Source of the DNA: Flavobacteriaceae bacterium UBA3179
GTDB lineage: Bacteria > Bacteroidota > Bacteroidia > Flavobacteriales > Flavobacteriaceae
NCBI GenBank assembly: GCA_002364245.1
Contig: DEXR01000008.1
Span: 4,357-55,106 of the forward strand
DNA: 50,750 nucleotides
Reading direction: 5' to 3'
Both the position numbers and the translations under genes were made by a program. The notes under the pieces were generated by a model. The model searched no databases and was not told the origin of the DNA. It saw only the letters and a list, made by a program, of their open reading frames with translations. Below are positions 17,107 to 24,938 of this stretch, piece after piece (positions within the stretch are counted from its first letter, which is position 1; each line of letters begins with the position of its first letter).

Positions 17107-18012
17107 ATGTCAATAAGCGTTTCAAATATTACTAAAAACTACGGCGAACAAAAAGCGCTCAACAATGTCTCTTTTGATATTTCAGCAGGAGAAATTGTGG
17201 GATTTTTAGGTCCAAATGGTGCTGGAAAATCTACAATGATGAAAATATTGACCACCTATCTCCCTGCTTCGGAAGGAATAGCTACGGTTAATGGGTTTAA
17301 GGTTTCAGAAAAAGATCATGACATTCAAAAAAGCGTAGGTTATCTACCGGAACATAATCCTTTGTATTTAGATATGTATGTACGAGAGTTTTTAAACTTT
17401 CAAGCTGAAATATACAATACACCAAAAAGTGAAATAGAGCGTATTATTGAACGTACCGGTCTTCTACCTGAAGCAAATAAAAAAATACAGCAACTATCTA
17501 AAGGGTACCGACAACGGGTTGGTATTGCCAGTGCACTTTTGCACAATCCCGAAGTACTTATTCTCGATGAACCCACTACTGGACTGGATCCAAATCAGTT
17601 AATTGAAATACGAGAATTGATAAAAAGCATTGGAAAAGAAAAAACCGTTCTGCTGTCTACTCATATTATGCAAGAAGTAGAAGCAATTTGCGATCGCGTA
17701 ATTATCATCAATAAAGGTGAAATTGTACTGGATAAAAAATTAAGTGAACTACAGTCTGGCCAACAACAAATTGTGGAGGTGGAGTTTGATTACCGAGTTG
17801 AAACAGTTGCCTTACAACAACTTCCTAATGTTACAAAAGTTGAAAACCCTGGCGGCTATTTTATTTATAACATCTATTTTTCTTCGGAAAAAGATATGCG
17901 AAGTTCTGTTTTTGACTTTGCCCACGATAATGGATTAAAGATTCTTCAACTTCATCAGAAAAACACAACCTTAGAAAAGCTCTTTGTAGATCTTACTGCT
18001 CATCAAAAATAA
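17107..18012 (+). CDS. gldA: Gliding-motility ABC transporter ATP-binding protein GldA
   Basis: The 301-residue protein is an ABC ATPase of the GldA type, which with membrane partners GldF and GldG is required for gliding in Flavobacterium johnsoniae. Walker A GPNGAGKST is at about 35-43, the signature LSKGYRQRVG at about 137, and Walker B LILDEPTTGLDP at about 155. The segments YLPEHNPLYLDMYVREFL and LLSTHIMQEVEAICDRVIIINKGEI (in pieces) match GldA closely, and a C-terminal extension (about 225-301) is present. gldF and gldG are not in the window. Its 3' end overlaps the convergent DUF2807 gene by 20 bp. Confidence 0.88.
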   Translation: MSISVSNITKNYGEQKALNNVSFDISAGEIVGFLGPNGAGKSTMMKILTTYLPASEGIATVNGFKVSEKDHDIQKSVGYLPEHNPLYLDMYVREFLNFQAEIYNTPKSEIERIIERTGLLPEANKKIQQLSKGYRQRVGIASALLHNPEVLILDEPTTGLDPNQLIEIRELIKSIGKEKTVLLSTHIMQEVEAICDRVIIINKGEIVLDKKLSELQSGQQQIVEVEFDYRVETVALQQLPNVTKVENPGGYFIYNIYFSSEKDMRSSVFDFAHDNGLKILQLHQKNTTLEKLFVDLTAHQK

Positions 18013-18748
18013 GTTGCCCTCTATATAACGCTTCTACCTCAACAATGGGAGGACGGTTTTTTGCCACTATATCTCCTAGGCTCACTATTTTCCCACGAAT
18101 AGCTTCTTGAGGGTTCACAATCATTTCCTGTGTACCACGATGAAAAACGGTTAATTGGCCAATTAAGAGGTTTGCCGCCTGTATGCGCACATCTCCAGCA
18201 TAAATACCAAAACTGGCTTTGTCTGCAGTACCCGTAAGGAAAAAATTGGATAAGCCATTGGCTACTATTTGCAAGTTTTCAACTTCAAGATCAAGTTTAA
18301 AATCTCCATCAATATGGTACTCATCTTCATTTTCTTGATCTTCACTTATCAAAGTTAAATTAGGGAACGATAAAGTGCCGATACTCTCAACAGACAGCCC
18401 TGAACTGTTTCGTATTCTGTCAATATTTGGAGTGGTTACATACACTTTTGTCAATCCATAATCTCGTACCAAATTGCAACCGTTGTTGTTACGAAGGTTT
18501 AATATACCATCTTCAACTTGTACTTCAATATCATTTAAAAGGTTTTCACCGGTTTCAACCACTACTTTTTGTGTATCACCTTGTTTTATAAAAAGTTGCG
18601 TGCGTTCCCAAACTATAATTTCGCTAAATGCATCAACAATAAACTCTTCTTGAATTATATCTCCAGAAGCTTGAAAACAGTTCAAACCTTTATCTGAATC
18701 ACATCCAAAAAAAGTAATTAAGGCAAGTATAAAAATTATTTTCTTCAT
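17993..18748 (-). CDS. DUF2807 (GIN-domain) lipoprotein, copy 1
   Basis: The 251-residue lipoprotein has the leader MKKIIFILALITFFGC, with Cys16 as the probable lipidation site. After it, two beta-helix-like DUF2807 stretches appear (DAFSEIIVWERTQLFIKQG, VVVETGENLLNDIEV and the Asn-rich turn NNNGCNLVRDYGL). I start at the ATG at 18748 because upstream residues precede the signal sequence. It closely resembles the 19908-20663 gene over its full length, so the two are paralogs. Function is unknown; the family is thought to be an envelope-associated putative auto-transporter adhesin head domain. It overlaps gldA tail to tail by 20 bp. Confidence 0.88.
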   Translation of the reverse strand: MKKIIFILALITFFGCDSDKGLNCFQASGDIIQEEFIVDAFSEIIVWERTQLFIKQGDTQKVVVETGENLLNDIEVQVEDGILNLRNNNGCNLVRDYGLTKVYVTTPNIDRIRNSSGLSVESIGTLSFPNLTLISEDQENEDEYHIDGDFKLDLEVENLQIVANGLSNFFLTGTADKASFGIYAGDVRIQAANLLIGQLTVFHRGTQEMIVNPQEAIRGKIVSLGDIVAKNRPPIVEVEALYRGQLIFDEQ

Positions 18749-18771
18749 GTTCTGAATCATTTCAGTAATCA

Positions 18772-19881
18772 TTACAAACGGACACCTACTCCAAATTCTA
18801 CTCCTTCAGCTTTCGCCCAATGGGCTTTTACAGTTACTGAAGCAATAAATCTATCATTATAAAAATACCGTTTCAAACCTAAACGATTGTAAATCCTATT
18901 TTCAAATTTATACGGCCAATAAACATAATAACCTAATTGAGATACAAAGGCTACTTTATTAAACCGCAGTTCGTGTCCTACAAATAGTCCAACCCGTTTA
19001 TAATCTTCATCCCCACTAAGGTTATCTTCTGGGTAGGCAATGGAACGGTAATAAATCAATTCTTTTAAAAAATTAGCAAAAAACACATCCACCCCGACTT
19101 GCAAAGTACTTTTATAGTTAATGCGCTTATCTACAAATGCCGAAGCAACATAAAATGGATACTGCCCTTGTCCCACAACATCACTTTCATTCCAGCCAAA
19201 ACGGAATACAAAATTATACTTTAGGTTTTCGGCGTGGGAAGAGCTTAGCGGATCGTCTTTTACAATATATTCTGGAAACTTTTCGTGATCGAACAAATAG
19301 CTAAGTCCGACATTGAATGCCCATGTATTTGTACTATTATTTGGTGCTCGTAAATTAGCATTAGAGTAATGAATTAAACCAAACCCCGCATGAAATCCGA
19401 ACCCTTTATAGAAATTTTCCTTTACAAAATTAGCTTTTAAAAAAGTGGTACTTAAAAGACGGGTCCCGTAGGCATTATTAATGTAATTGGTTTTAGGATC
19501 GTAAGGATTACTTGCATAAGCAATACCTTGACCTAAACGTATTACAAGATTTCTATTAAAAAAATACCAATTGTAATGACCGTACAACCCATAGTTTTCA
19601 CCTAAAAAGGTGTTATTCATATTCTGGTAGGTAAAAGTAAAACCCCAATCTGGATACTGATAGCGACGCTCCCATTCATTAAATCCATACGTTTTTCTAT
19701 TGTATGAAAGAATTAAGCCTGTTGGGTGATTAGTAATTAAATGTGCTATATCTGGGTTATGTTCTAAAATACTCCCGTAAAAGTAATCTGCTTCAAGAGA
19801 GAAGGGTTTTTCTTCTTCATTTTGTGAAAACACATTACAAGTAACCAGAAAAACTATAAGTACGGAAAGTTGTTGTTTCAT
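18772..19881 (-). CDS. Acyloxyacyl hydrolase / PagL-like outer-membrane lipid A deacylase, copy 1
   Basis: The 369-residue protein has a signal peptide (MKQQLSVLIVFLVTCNVFSQ) followed by alternating aromatic strands typical of a small outer-membrane barrel. The segment FGLIHYSNANLRAPNNSTN contains the HxSN motif that holds the catalytic His and Ser of PagL-type lipid A 3-O-deacylases. At about 369 residues it is longer than proteobacterial PagL but normal for the Bacteroidota acyloxyacyl hydrolase family. The predicted role is removing an ester-linked acyl chain from lipid A. It is sandwiched between the two DUF2807 lipoproteins and is paralogous to 20667-21761. Confidence 0.85.
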   Translation of the reverse strand: MKQQLSVLIVFLVTCNVFSQNEEEKPFSLEADYFYGSILEHNPDIAHLITNHPTGLILSYNRKTYGFNEWERRYQYPDWGFTFTYQNMNNTFLGENYGLYGHYNWYFFNRNLVIRLGQGIAYASNPYDPKTNYINNAYGTRLLSTTFLKANFVKENFYKGFGFHAGFGLIHYSNANLRAPNNSTNTWAFNVGLSYLFDHEKFPEYIVKDDPLSSSHAENLKYNFVFRFGWNESDVVGQGQYPFYVASAFVDKRINYKSTLQVGVDVFFANFLKELIYYRSIAYPEDNLSGDEDYKRVGLFVGHELRFNKVAFVSQLGYYVYWPYKFENRIYNRLGLKRYFYNDRFIASVTVKAHWAKAEGVEFGVGVRL

Positions 19882-19907
19882 ATTCTTAAACGAGGCATAA
19901 ATATACA

Positions 19908-20663
19908 TTAATCCTGAAATATTAAACGGCCTGTGAATAATTCTTCTACATCTACTTCTGGCGGTCTATTTACCGAAAGAACATCGCCTGTACCTTGGAT
20001 AACTCCTGATATTTTATCTATAGGGCTTACTATCATTTTATTGGCACTTCGCTGCCGTATTTTTAATGTATCTATTAAAAAGTTTTCCCCTTCAAACCTT
20101 GGAAACTCATCACTAAAAACCAAAGTCGCATTCTCTGTTGCTCCTGAAATATAAAAAACACTTTGCCCATTGGCTGAAACAGAAAAGTCTTCACAAGCAA
20201 GATTAAGATAAAAGTCACCACTTTTACGAGCATCCTCAACACCTCCAGCACTATTACTTGTCAATGTCAATAAAGGAAAATTCAATGCGCCAACCCCCGT
20301 AACATTTCGAGATGATGCGTTTCTAATTTCTGTAATATTTGGCGTTGTTACAATAGCTTCTACATTATCATAATCCCGAACTAAGTTACAATTGTTATTA
20401 TTTTTTATAACTAAAGTTTCTCCAACTATAGTTACGGAAATATCCGGTAATAGGTTTTCGCCAGTTTTAATCAAAACCTTTTGTTCCGCTCCTTGCTTTA
20501 ATTGTAAGGCAACATCATTTTCTATTCTTATTTTGTTAAAATCATCTACAACGAATTCCTCGGTAACTAAATCACCAATAGTTTGAAAGCAATCTGGAGC
20601 GTTTTCTGAATTGCACGAAACCAGCAATAAAAACAGACTGAGTATGTAAATTGTTTTTTTCAT
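19908..20663 (-). CDS. DUF2807 (GIN-domain) lipoprotein, copy 2
   Basis: This 251-residue lipoprotein starts MKKTIYILSLFLLLVSC, with Cys17 as the probable lipidation site. It shares the order of segments with copy 1: DCFQTIGDLVTEEFVVDDFNKI, VLIKTGENLLPDISV, NNNNCNLVRDYD, TTPNITEIRNASS and NRPPEVDVEELFTGRLIF. The gap to the upstream PagL-like gene is only 3 nt and to the downstream PagL-like gene 26 nt, indicating one transcript. The pairing of a lipid A deacylase-like barrel with a GIN lipoprotein, repeated twice, suggests that the two work together at the cell surface; that is inference. Confidence 0.88.
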   Translation of the reverse strand: MKKTIYILSLFLLLVSCNSENAPDCFQTIGDLVTEEFVVDDFNKIRIENDVALQLKQGAEQKVLIKTGENLLPDISVTIVGETLVIKNNNNCNLVRDYDNVEAIVTTPNITEIRNASSRNVTGVGALNFPLLTLTSNSAGGVEDARKSGDFYLNLACEDFSVSANGQSVFYISGATENATLVFSDEFPRFEGENFLIDTLKIRQRSANKMIVSPIDKISGVIQGTGDVLSVNRPPEVDVEELFTGRLIFQD

Positions 20664-20666
20664 TCT

Positions 20667-21761
20667 TTATATTCTAAACCCAATTCCAAATTCAACACCT
20701 TCCACTTTTGCTCCGTGCGATTTTAAGGTTGTTACTCCAAAAATTTGATCTGTTAGATAATATTTTAAACCAGCTCTAATGTAGGTCCTTCCTTCAAAAT
20801 CGTATGGGTAATAGGCGTAGTAGCCAAATTGTGATACAACCGACAGTTTATTTAGAGTAAGTTCGTGCCCCACGAAAACACCTACGCGCTTATAATCTTC
20901 ATCACCGGTAAGCGATCTATCAAGTTGAGAGGCCACTAAATAATCTATTTGTTTTTTTAAAAATTCTGAAAAAAAGACGTCGGCACCAATTTGAAACTTA
21001 CTTTTATAACTCACCCGTTTATCCAAAAAAGTAGAAACCACTAAAAAGGGATGTTGCCCTAAGCCTACATAATCACTTTCATTGATTCCGCTTCGCAATG
21101 CTAAATTGAACTTAATAGGTTCTGATATATTTTCGTCGGTTACATTCTTTATATATTCAGAATTCTCTGTTTCAAATTCATATTGCAACCCAACATTGAA
21201 AGTAAATGAATTGGTACTGGAATTAGGCGCCCTAAAATTTCCGTTGGAATAATGAACCAGGGCCAAACCTGCTTGTAGCCCAATATTTTTGAATAAATTC
21301 TTTTTATTGTAGTTGAGCAACAAATAGGTAGAGCTTAAAAAATCACTTCCGTAAGCATTATTTTTAAAATTGGTTTCCAAATCAAATGGATTGGTGTTAT
21401 ATGCAATCCCTTGACCAATTCTAAAAACGACATTTCGATTTAAAAAGTAGAAGTTGAAATGACCGTATAATCCATAATTTTCACCTAAAATTTCATTTCC
21501 AGGATTTTGATGTACCACCGAAACGCCCCAATCGGGATAGTTGTATTCTCTATGCCAGCGTTTTGACCCAAATGTTTTTTTATTATATCCTAAGATAAAC
21601 CCTTGAGGATGGTCTGTTACCAAATGTGCAATATCTTTATTATGCCGAACAATGGTGCCATAAAAATAGTTTGCATCCATAAAAAACCCAGAACGTGTTT
21701 CCTCTTGTGAAAAAAGAAATAGTGGACCAAAAAGAAGTAGTATAAGTAGGCTTTTTTTCAT
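20667..21761 (-). CDS. Acyloxyacyl hydrolase / PagL-like outer-membrane lipid A deacylase, copy 2
   Basis: The product has 364 residues with a signal peptide (MKKSLLILLLFGPLFLFSQ). It matches copy 1 along its length: DANYFYGTIVRHNKDIAHLVTDHP, NYPDWGVSV, LGENYGLYGHFNFYFLNRN and the active-site segment LALVHYSNGNFRAPNSSTN, in which the HYSN of PagL-like enzymes is kept. The start at 21761 fits the signal peptide better than the ATG three codons upstream. It begins 29 nt after the threonine dehydratase-like gene, so it might be read through from the sulfur cluster. It ends 3 nt before DUF2807 copy 2. Confidence 0.85.
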   Translation of the reverse strand: MKKSLLILLLFGPLFLFSQEETRSGFFMDANYFYGTIVRHNKDIAHLVTDHPQGFILGYNKKTFGSKRWHREYNYPDWGVSVVHQNPGNEILGENYGLYGHFNFYFLNRNVVFRIGQGIAYNTNPFDLETNFKNNAYGSDFLSSTYLLLNYNKKNLFKNIGLQAGLALVHYSNGNFRAPNSSTNSFTFNVGLQYEFETENSEYIKNVTDENISEPIKFNLALRSGINESDYVGLGQHPFLVVSTFLDKRVSYKSKFQIGADVFFSEFLKKQIDYLVASQLDRSLTGDEDYKRVGVFVGHELTLNKLSVVSQFGYYAYYPYDFEGRTYIRAGLKYYLTDQIFGVTTLKSHGAKVEGVEFGIGFRI

Positions 21762-21790
21762 TGACGGCAAAGTAACGCAAAATTTCAGTC

Positions 21791-22732
21791 TTAAAAAGGC
21801 AAGTTTTTTAAATCTACATTTCCGCCAGAAATAATAATCCCTATTTTTTTATTACTAAAAAATGTTTGTTTTTTAAGCACCGCAGCTAATGGTACAGCCG
21901 ATGAAGGTTCTACTATAACTTTCATACGTTCCCAAATAAGCCGCATGGCAGCAATAATTTCAGTTTCTTCCACACGTATTATTTCAAGGACTAATTTATT
22001 GATTATGGGAAAGTTTTGATCGCCCAAATTTGTTCGTAATCCATCGGCAACCGTATTTGCCATTTCGTTGGTTTCAATTTTTCCAGTTTGTAAGGAACGC
22101 CACGCATCGTCGGCTTTAAGGGGTTCTCCACCAAACACTTTACAAGTCGGGCTTAAGTAATGAGCTGCTAACGCCGTACCAGCAATTAATCCGCCCCCTC
22201 CTACTGGGGTTAGAATATAATCTAAATCAGAATGCTTTTTTATCAATTCAATTGCTGCTGTTCCTTGCCCTAAAATCACATCTATATTATTGGAAGGGTG
22301 AATAAAAGTCGCCCCTGTTTCCTTCTGAATTTGGTTTGCTTCTCTTTCACGGTCATCGAGGGTGGGTTGAGATTCCGTAATAATTCCTCCATATTCTTTT
22401 ACTGCTTCCTTTTTAACTTTTGGGGCGTTTGAAGGCATTACGATATAGGCTTTCACCCCTAAGTTTTTAGCTGCTAAGGATAATGCCTGAGCAAAATTTC
22501 CCGAAGAATGTGTTACTACACCTGCCTCCTTTTGAGTTTCTGACAATTGTTGTATGGCATTAATGGCACCCCGCATTTTGAAAGCACCCATTTTCTGAAA
22601 ATTTTCGCACTTAAAATATAATTTTGCTTCAACTAAATTATTTAACAAAGTTGAAGTAAGCACAGGTGTTTGATGCACAAAAGGCCTCACACGTTTGTAG
22701 GCAGCAAGGACTACTTCTTTAGATGGAATCAT
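21791..22732 (-). CDS. PLP-dependent threonine dehydratase / serine racemase family enzyme
   Basis: The 313-residue protein is a fold-type II PLP enzyme. The Schiff-base lysine is Lys52 in GAFKMRGA, the Ser/Asn loop is SSGNFAQALS, and the phosphate-binding glycine loop is GGGGLIAG. There is no C-terminal ACT-like regulatory domain, which separates it from biosynthetic IlvA. The family includes catabolic threonine deaminase, serine racemase and threo-3-hydroxyaspartate ammonia-lyase, and sequence alone does not decide among them. It lies 66 nt after the cysH-like gene on the same strand, with a large hairpin in the gap. Confidence 0.88.
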   Translation of the reverse strand: MIPSKEVVLAAYKRVRPFVHQTPVLTSTLLNNLVEAKLYFKCENFQKMGAFKMRGAINAIQQLSETQKEAGVVTHSSGNFAQALSLAAKNLGVKAYIVMPSNAPKVKKEAVKEYGGIITESQPTLDDREREANQIQKETGATFIHPSNNIDVILGQGTAAIELIKKHSDLDYILTPVGGGGLIAGTALAAHYLSPTCKVFGGEPLKADDAWRSLQTGKIETNEMANTVADGLRTNLGDQNFPIINKLVLEIIRVEETEIIAAMRLIWERMKVIVEPSSAVPLAAVLKKQTFFSNKKIGIIISGGNVDLKNLPF

Positions 22733-22740
22733 ACGGTATC

Positions 22741-22778
22741 ATTTCTGAAAAGGGAAAATACTATATTTTTTCAGAAAT
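22741..22778 (-). repeat. 11-bp inverted repeat before the threonine dehydratase-like gene
   Basis: ATTTCTGAAAA (22741-22751) is the exact reverse complement of the sequence at 22768-22778, with a 16-nt loop. On the minus-strand transcript it ends 9 nt before the start codon at 22732 and no T-run follows. It could be a weak terminator, an operator, or a hairpin limiting translation initiation. Confidence 0.55.
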
Positions 22779-22798
22779 ATATAGAAACAGACTTGAAG

Positions 22799-23431
22799 TT
22801 ATCCTTTTAAGTGAATGCCACATTCTCTGTTTTCGAGCGCTTTTACAGGATCGTAATAGTCAAGTTCAATAGGAAGATTATGGTTTTTCATATAGTGTAA
22901 CATTTCAGCATCTGTAAAATGATAAAATGGACAAACTTTTAAAATACCGTCTTTTGTAAAGCTTAAAATGTCAATCGATTTACGATAATTAGTTTGATGT
23001 TTTCTAAGGTTAGTAAACCATAGATCAGGTTTATATTTTTGTAATGCTTCTTGAAATGGTTCTAATTTTACTTTTTCAGAAAAAAACTCATGTTTTGGGT
23101 TCTCTATAGTTGGTTCTCCTACAATATTATCGATAAAAGCAGTGGTATAATTAGGTGTAAAAATATCAATGTTTAACTGTAGTTTTTCAATTAAGTGATG
23201 GGCGTGAGTATAGGTTGCTTTGGTATTATACCCTGTATCGCACCAAACAATTTGCAATTCTTTTTGTTGAAGTGTAGTCGCATACAACAATGCTGCTGAA
23301 TAGGGACCGAAACTAGTGGTGAGCCAAGGGTTTTCGGCAAATTGTAAGACAAATTTTATAATTTCTGAAGGCTGCTCGTGCCGTAAATTTTGATTAAAAA
23401 GATGTATATTCTTTGATGAAATAAACTTCAT
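22799..23431 (-). CDS. Phosphoadenosine phosphosulfate reductase family protein (CysH-like)
   Basis: The 210-residue protein belongs to the PAPS reductase / adenine-nucleotide alpha-hydrolase fold. The P-loop-like segment is FGPYSAALLYATTL (about residues 42-55), and the C-terminus is RECGIHLKG, the ECGxH tail whose cysteine (Cys204) is the catalytic nucleophile in CysH. The paired-Cys motifs of iron-sulfur APS reductases are absent, favouring PAPS-type, thioredoxin-dependent chemistry. No sulfate adenylyltransferase genes are in the window. A -7-like TATATTTG about 35 nt upstream suggests its own promoter. Its place in the methionine cluster fits supply of sulfide. Confidence 0.8.
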   Translation of the reverse strand: MKFISSKNIHLFNQNLRHEQPSEIIKFVLQFAENPWLTTSFGPYSAALLYATTLQQKELQIVWCDTGYNTKATYTHAHHLIEKLQLNIDIFTPNYTTAFIDNIVGEPTIENPKHEFFSEKVKLEPFQEALQKYKPDLWFTNLRKHQTNYRKSIDILSFTKDGILKVCPFYHFTDAEMLHYMKNHNLPIELDYYDPVKALENRECGIHLKG

Positions 23432-23503
23432 AGTCTTATTACCCTATAGAATTAGTGGACTTTACAAATATAACACATTCCATAATTACTATAAAGCATC
23501 TGT

Positions 23504-23920
23504 CTATTCTTTAATTATAATATCTTCGAGTGTAGTATTTTCAAAGATTTTAAGGGTATTATCCCTAACCTGAATCATTAATTTGTGAACAGAACAAATA
23601 GATTCATCTGGACAATCATCACATTTCTCATAGAAATTTAAACTCACGCACGGTACCATAGCAATGGGGCCTTCCAATATCCTGTATACTTCAGCAACCT
23701 TTATTTCATTTGAATTTTTCAACAAATAATAACCGCCTCCTTTTCCTTTTTTAGAACCTAGAAAACCAGCTTTTCGCATACTAAGAAGAATACTTTCCAA
23801 AAATTTCTGTGAAATATTTTCGGACTCTGCGATTATAGAAATTGGCACAGGCTCTTCCTCCTCTCGCTTGGCTAGAAATGTGAGTGCCTTTAGTCCATAT
23901 TTGGTTTTTCGTGATAGCAT
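23504..23920 (-). CDS. Rrf2-family transcriptional regulator
   Basis: The 138-residue protein has a winged helix-turn-helix at about residues 10-65 (YGLKALTFLA, ISQKFLESILLSMRKAGFLGSKKGKGGGYYL in pieces). Four cysteines lie at 91, 100, 103 and 109 (PCVSLN, EKCDDCPDESICS), the position of the Fe-S or sensing cysteines in IscR-type members. It sits between metF and the cysH-like gene. Rrf2 proteins beside sulfur genes (for example CymR) commonly sense cysteine status, so a sulfur-assimilation regulator is a reasonable inference. An AT-rich palindrome upstream (23945-23964) is a candidate autoregulatory site. Confidence 0.9.
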   Translation of the reverse strand: MLSRKTKYGLKALTFLAKREEEEPVPISIIAESENISQKFLESILLSMRKAGFLGSKKGKGGGYYLLKNSNEIKVAEVYRILEGPIAMVPCVSLNFYEKCDDCPDESICSVHKLMIQVRDNTLKIFENTTLEDIIIKE

Positions 23921-23944
23921 TCTTTATATAATATAATAAAAACT

Positions 23945-23964
23945 ATAAAATTATGATAATTTAT
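23945..23964 (-). promoter_or_regulatory. AT-rich palindrome upstream of the Rrf2 gene
   Basis: ATAAAATTAT (23945-23954) and ATAATTTAT (23956-23964) form a near-perfect inverted repeat around a single G, 25 nt upstream of the Rrf2 start. It could be an autoregulatory operator. The surrounding AT-richness makes a chance occurrence possible. Confidence 0.35.
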
Positions 23965-23981
23965 ATTCTATGCATACTCTT

Positions 23982-24938
23982 TTAAAAAAGATTTGAAGCG
24001 ATTTGTCTAATATTATCACTTTTTCCCATTGAATAATAGTGTAAAAAAGGAGTTTCACTTTTAATAAGCTCCTTACTTTGTGCTATGCACCACTCTATTC
24101 CTACTTGACGCACCGCTTTATTATCTTTACATTTTGCAACTTCATTAGTAAGTGCTTCTGGCAAATCTACGTGGAATCGGTGCGGTAATATAGATAGTTG
24201 TTTTTTAGTTGAAATGGGCTTTAATCCTGGAATAATAGGGACGGTAATTCCACTTTTTCGGCATGCTGCTACAAATTCAAAAAACTTTGCATTGTCAAAG
24301 AATAGCTGGGTAACAATGTATGAAGCTCCTTTCTCTATTTTTTTCTTTAAATAGGCAATATCACTTCGTAGACTTGGGGCCTCCATATGCTTTTCAGGGT
24401 AGCCTGCTACACCAACACAAAAATTTGTTTTTGATTGATTTACCGTTTCATCATCTAAATACTTCCCTTTATTCATCTGTATAATTTGTTTTACGAGGCC
24501 ATCTGCGTAACAATGTCCGTCTTTTTCGGGTTTAAAATATACTTCAGATTTCACCGCATCACCTCTTAGAGCCATAACATTGTCTATACCTAAAAAGTCC
24601 AAGTCGATTAAAAAGTTCTCTGTATCCTCTTTGGTAAAACCGCCACACAATACATGCGGGATGGCATCTACTTTATATTTATTTTGAATCGCAGCACAAA
24701 TACCAACCGTACCAGGACGTTTTCGGACTATCTTTTTTTGCAATAATCCATTTTCCATTTCTTTATAAACATATTCCTCTCGATGATAGGTTACATCTAT
24801 AAATGGTGGTTTAAATTCCATTAATGGGTCAATACTATCAAAAACAGATTGAATATTTCTACCTTTTAATGGCGGTAATATTTCAAATGAAAACTGCGTG
24901 TTTCCGTTTTTGTTTTCTATGTGTTCTATTACTTTCAT
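23982..24938 (-). CDS. metF: Methylenetetrahydrofolate reductase
   Basis: MetF reduces 5,10-methylene-THF to 5-methyl-THF, the methyl donor for MetH. The 318-residue flavoprotein has the family N-terminus [18 protein letters not shown], the folate/FAD-binding segments [13 protein letters not shown] and DNVMALRGD, and [12 protein letters not shown] followed by PIIPGLKPI. Its start overlaps the stop of the large metH part in an ATGA, 4 bp, so translation is coupled. It is the last strongly linked gene of the SAM-I-controlled operon. A 61-nt AT-rich gap separates it from the Rrf2 gene. Confidence 0.96.
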   Translation of the reverse strand: MKVIEHIENKNGNTQFSFEILPPLKGRNIQSVFDSIDPLMEFKPPFIDVTYHREEYVYKEMENGLLQKKIVRKRPGTVGICAAIQNKYKVDAIPHVLCGGFTKEDTENFLIDLDFLGIDNVMALRGDAVKSEVYFKPEKDGHCYADGLVKQIIQMNKGKYLDDETVNQSKTNFCVGVAGYPEKHMEAPSLRSDIAYLKKKIEKGASYIVTQLFFDNAKFFEFVAACRKSGITVPIIPGLKPISTKKQLSILPHRFHVDLPEALTNEVAKCKDNKAVRQVGIEWCIAQSKELIKSETPFLHYYSMGKSDNIRQIASNLF

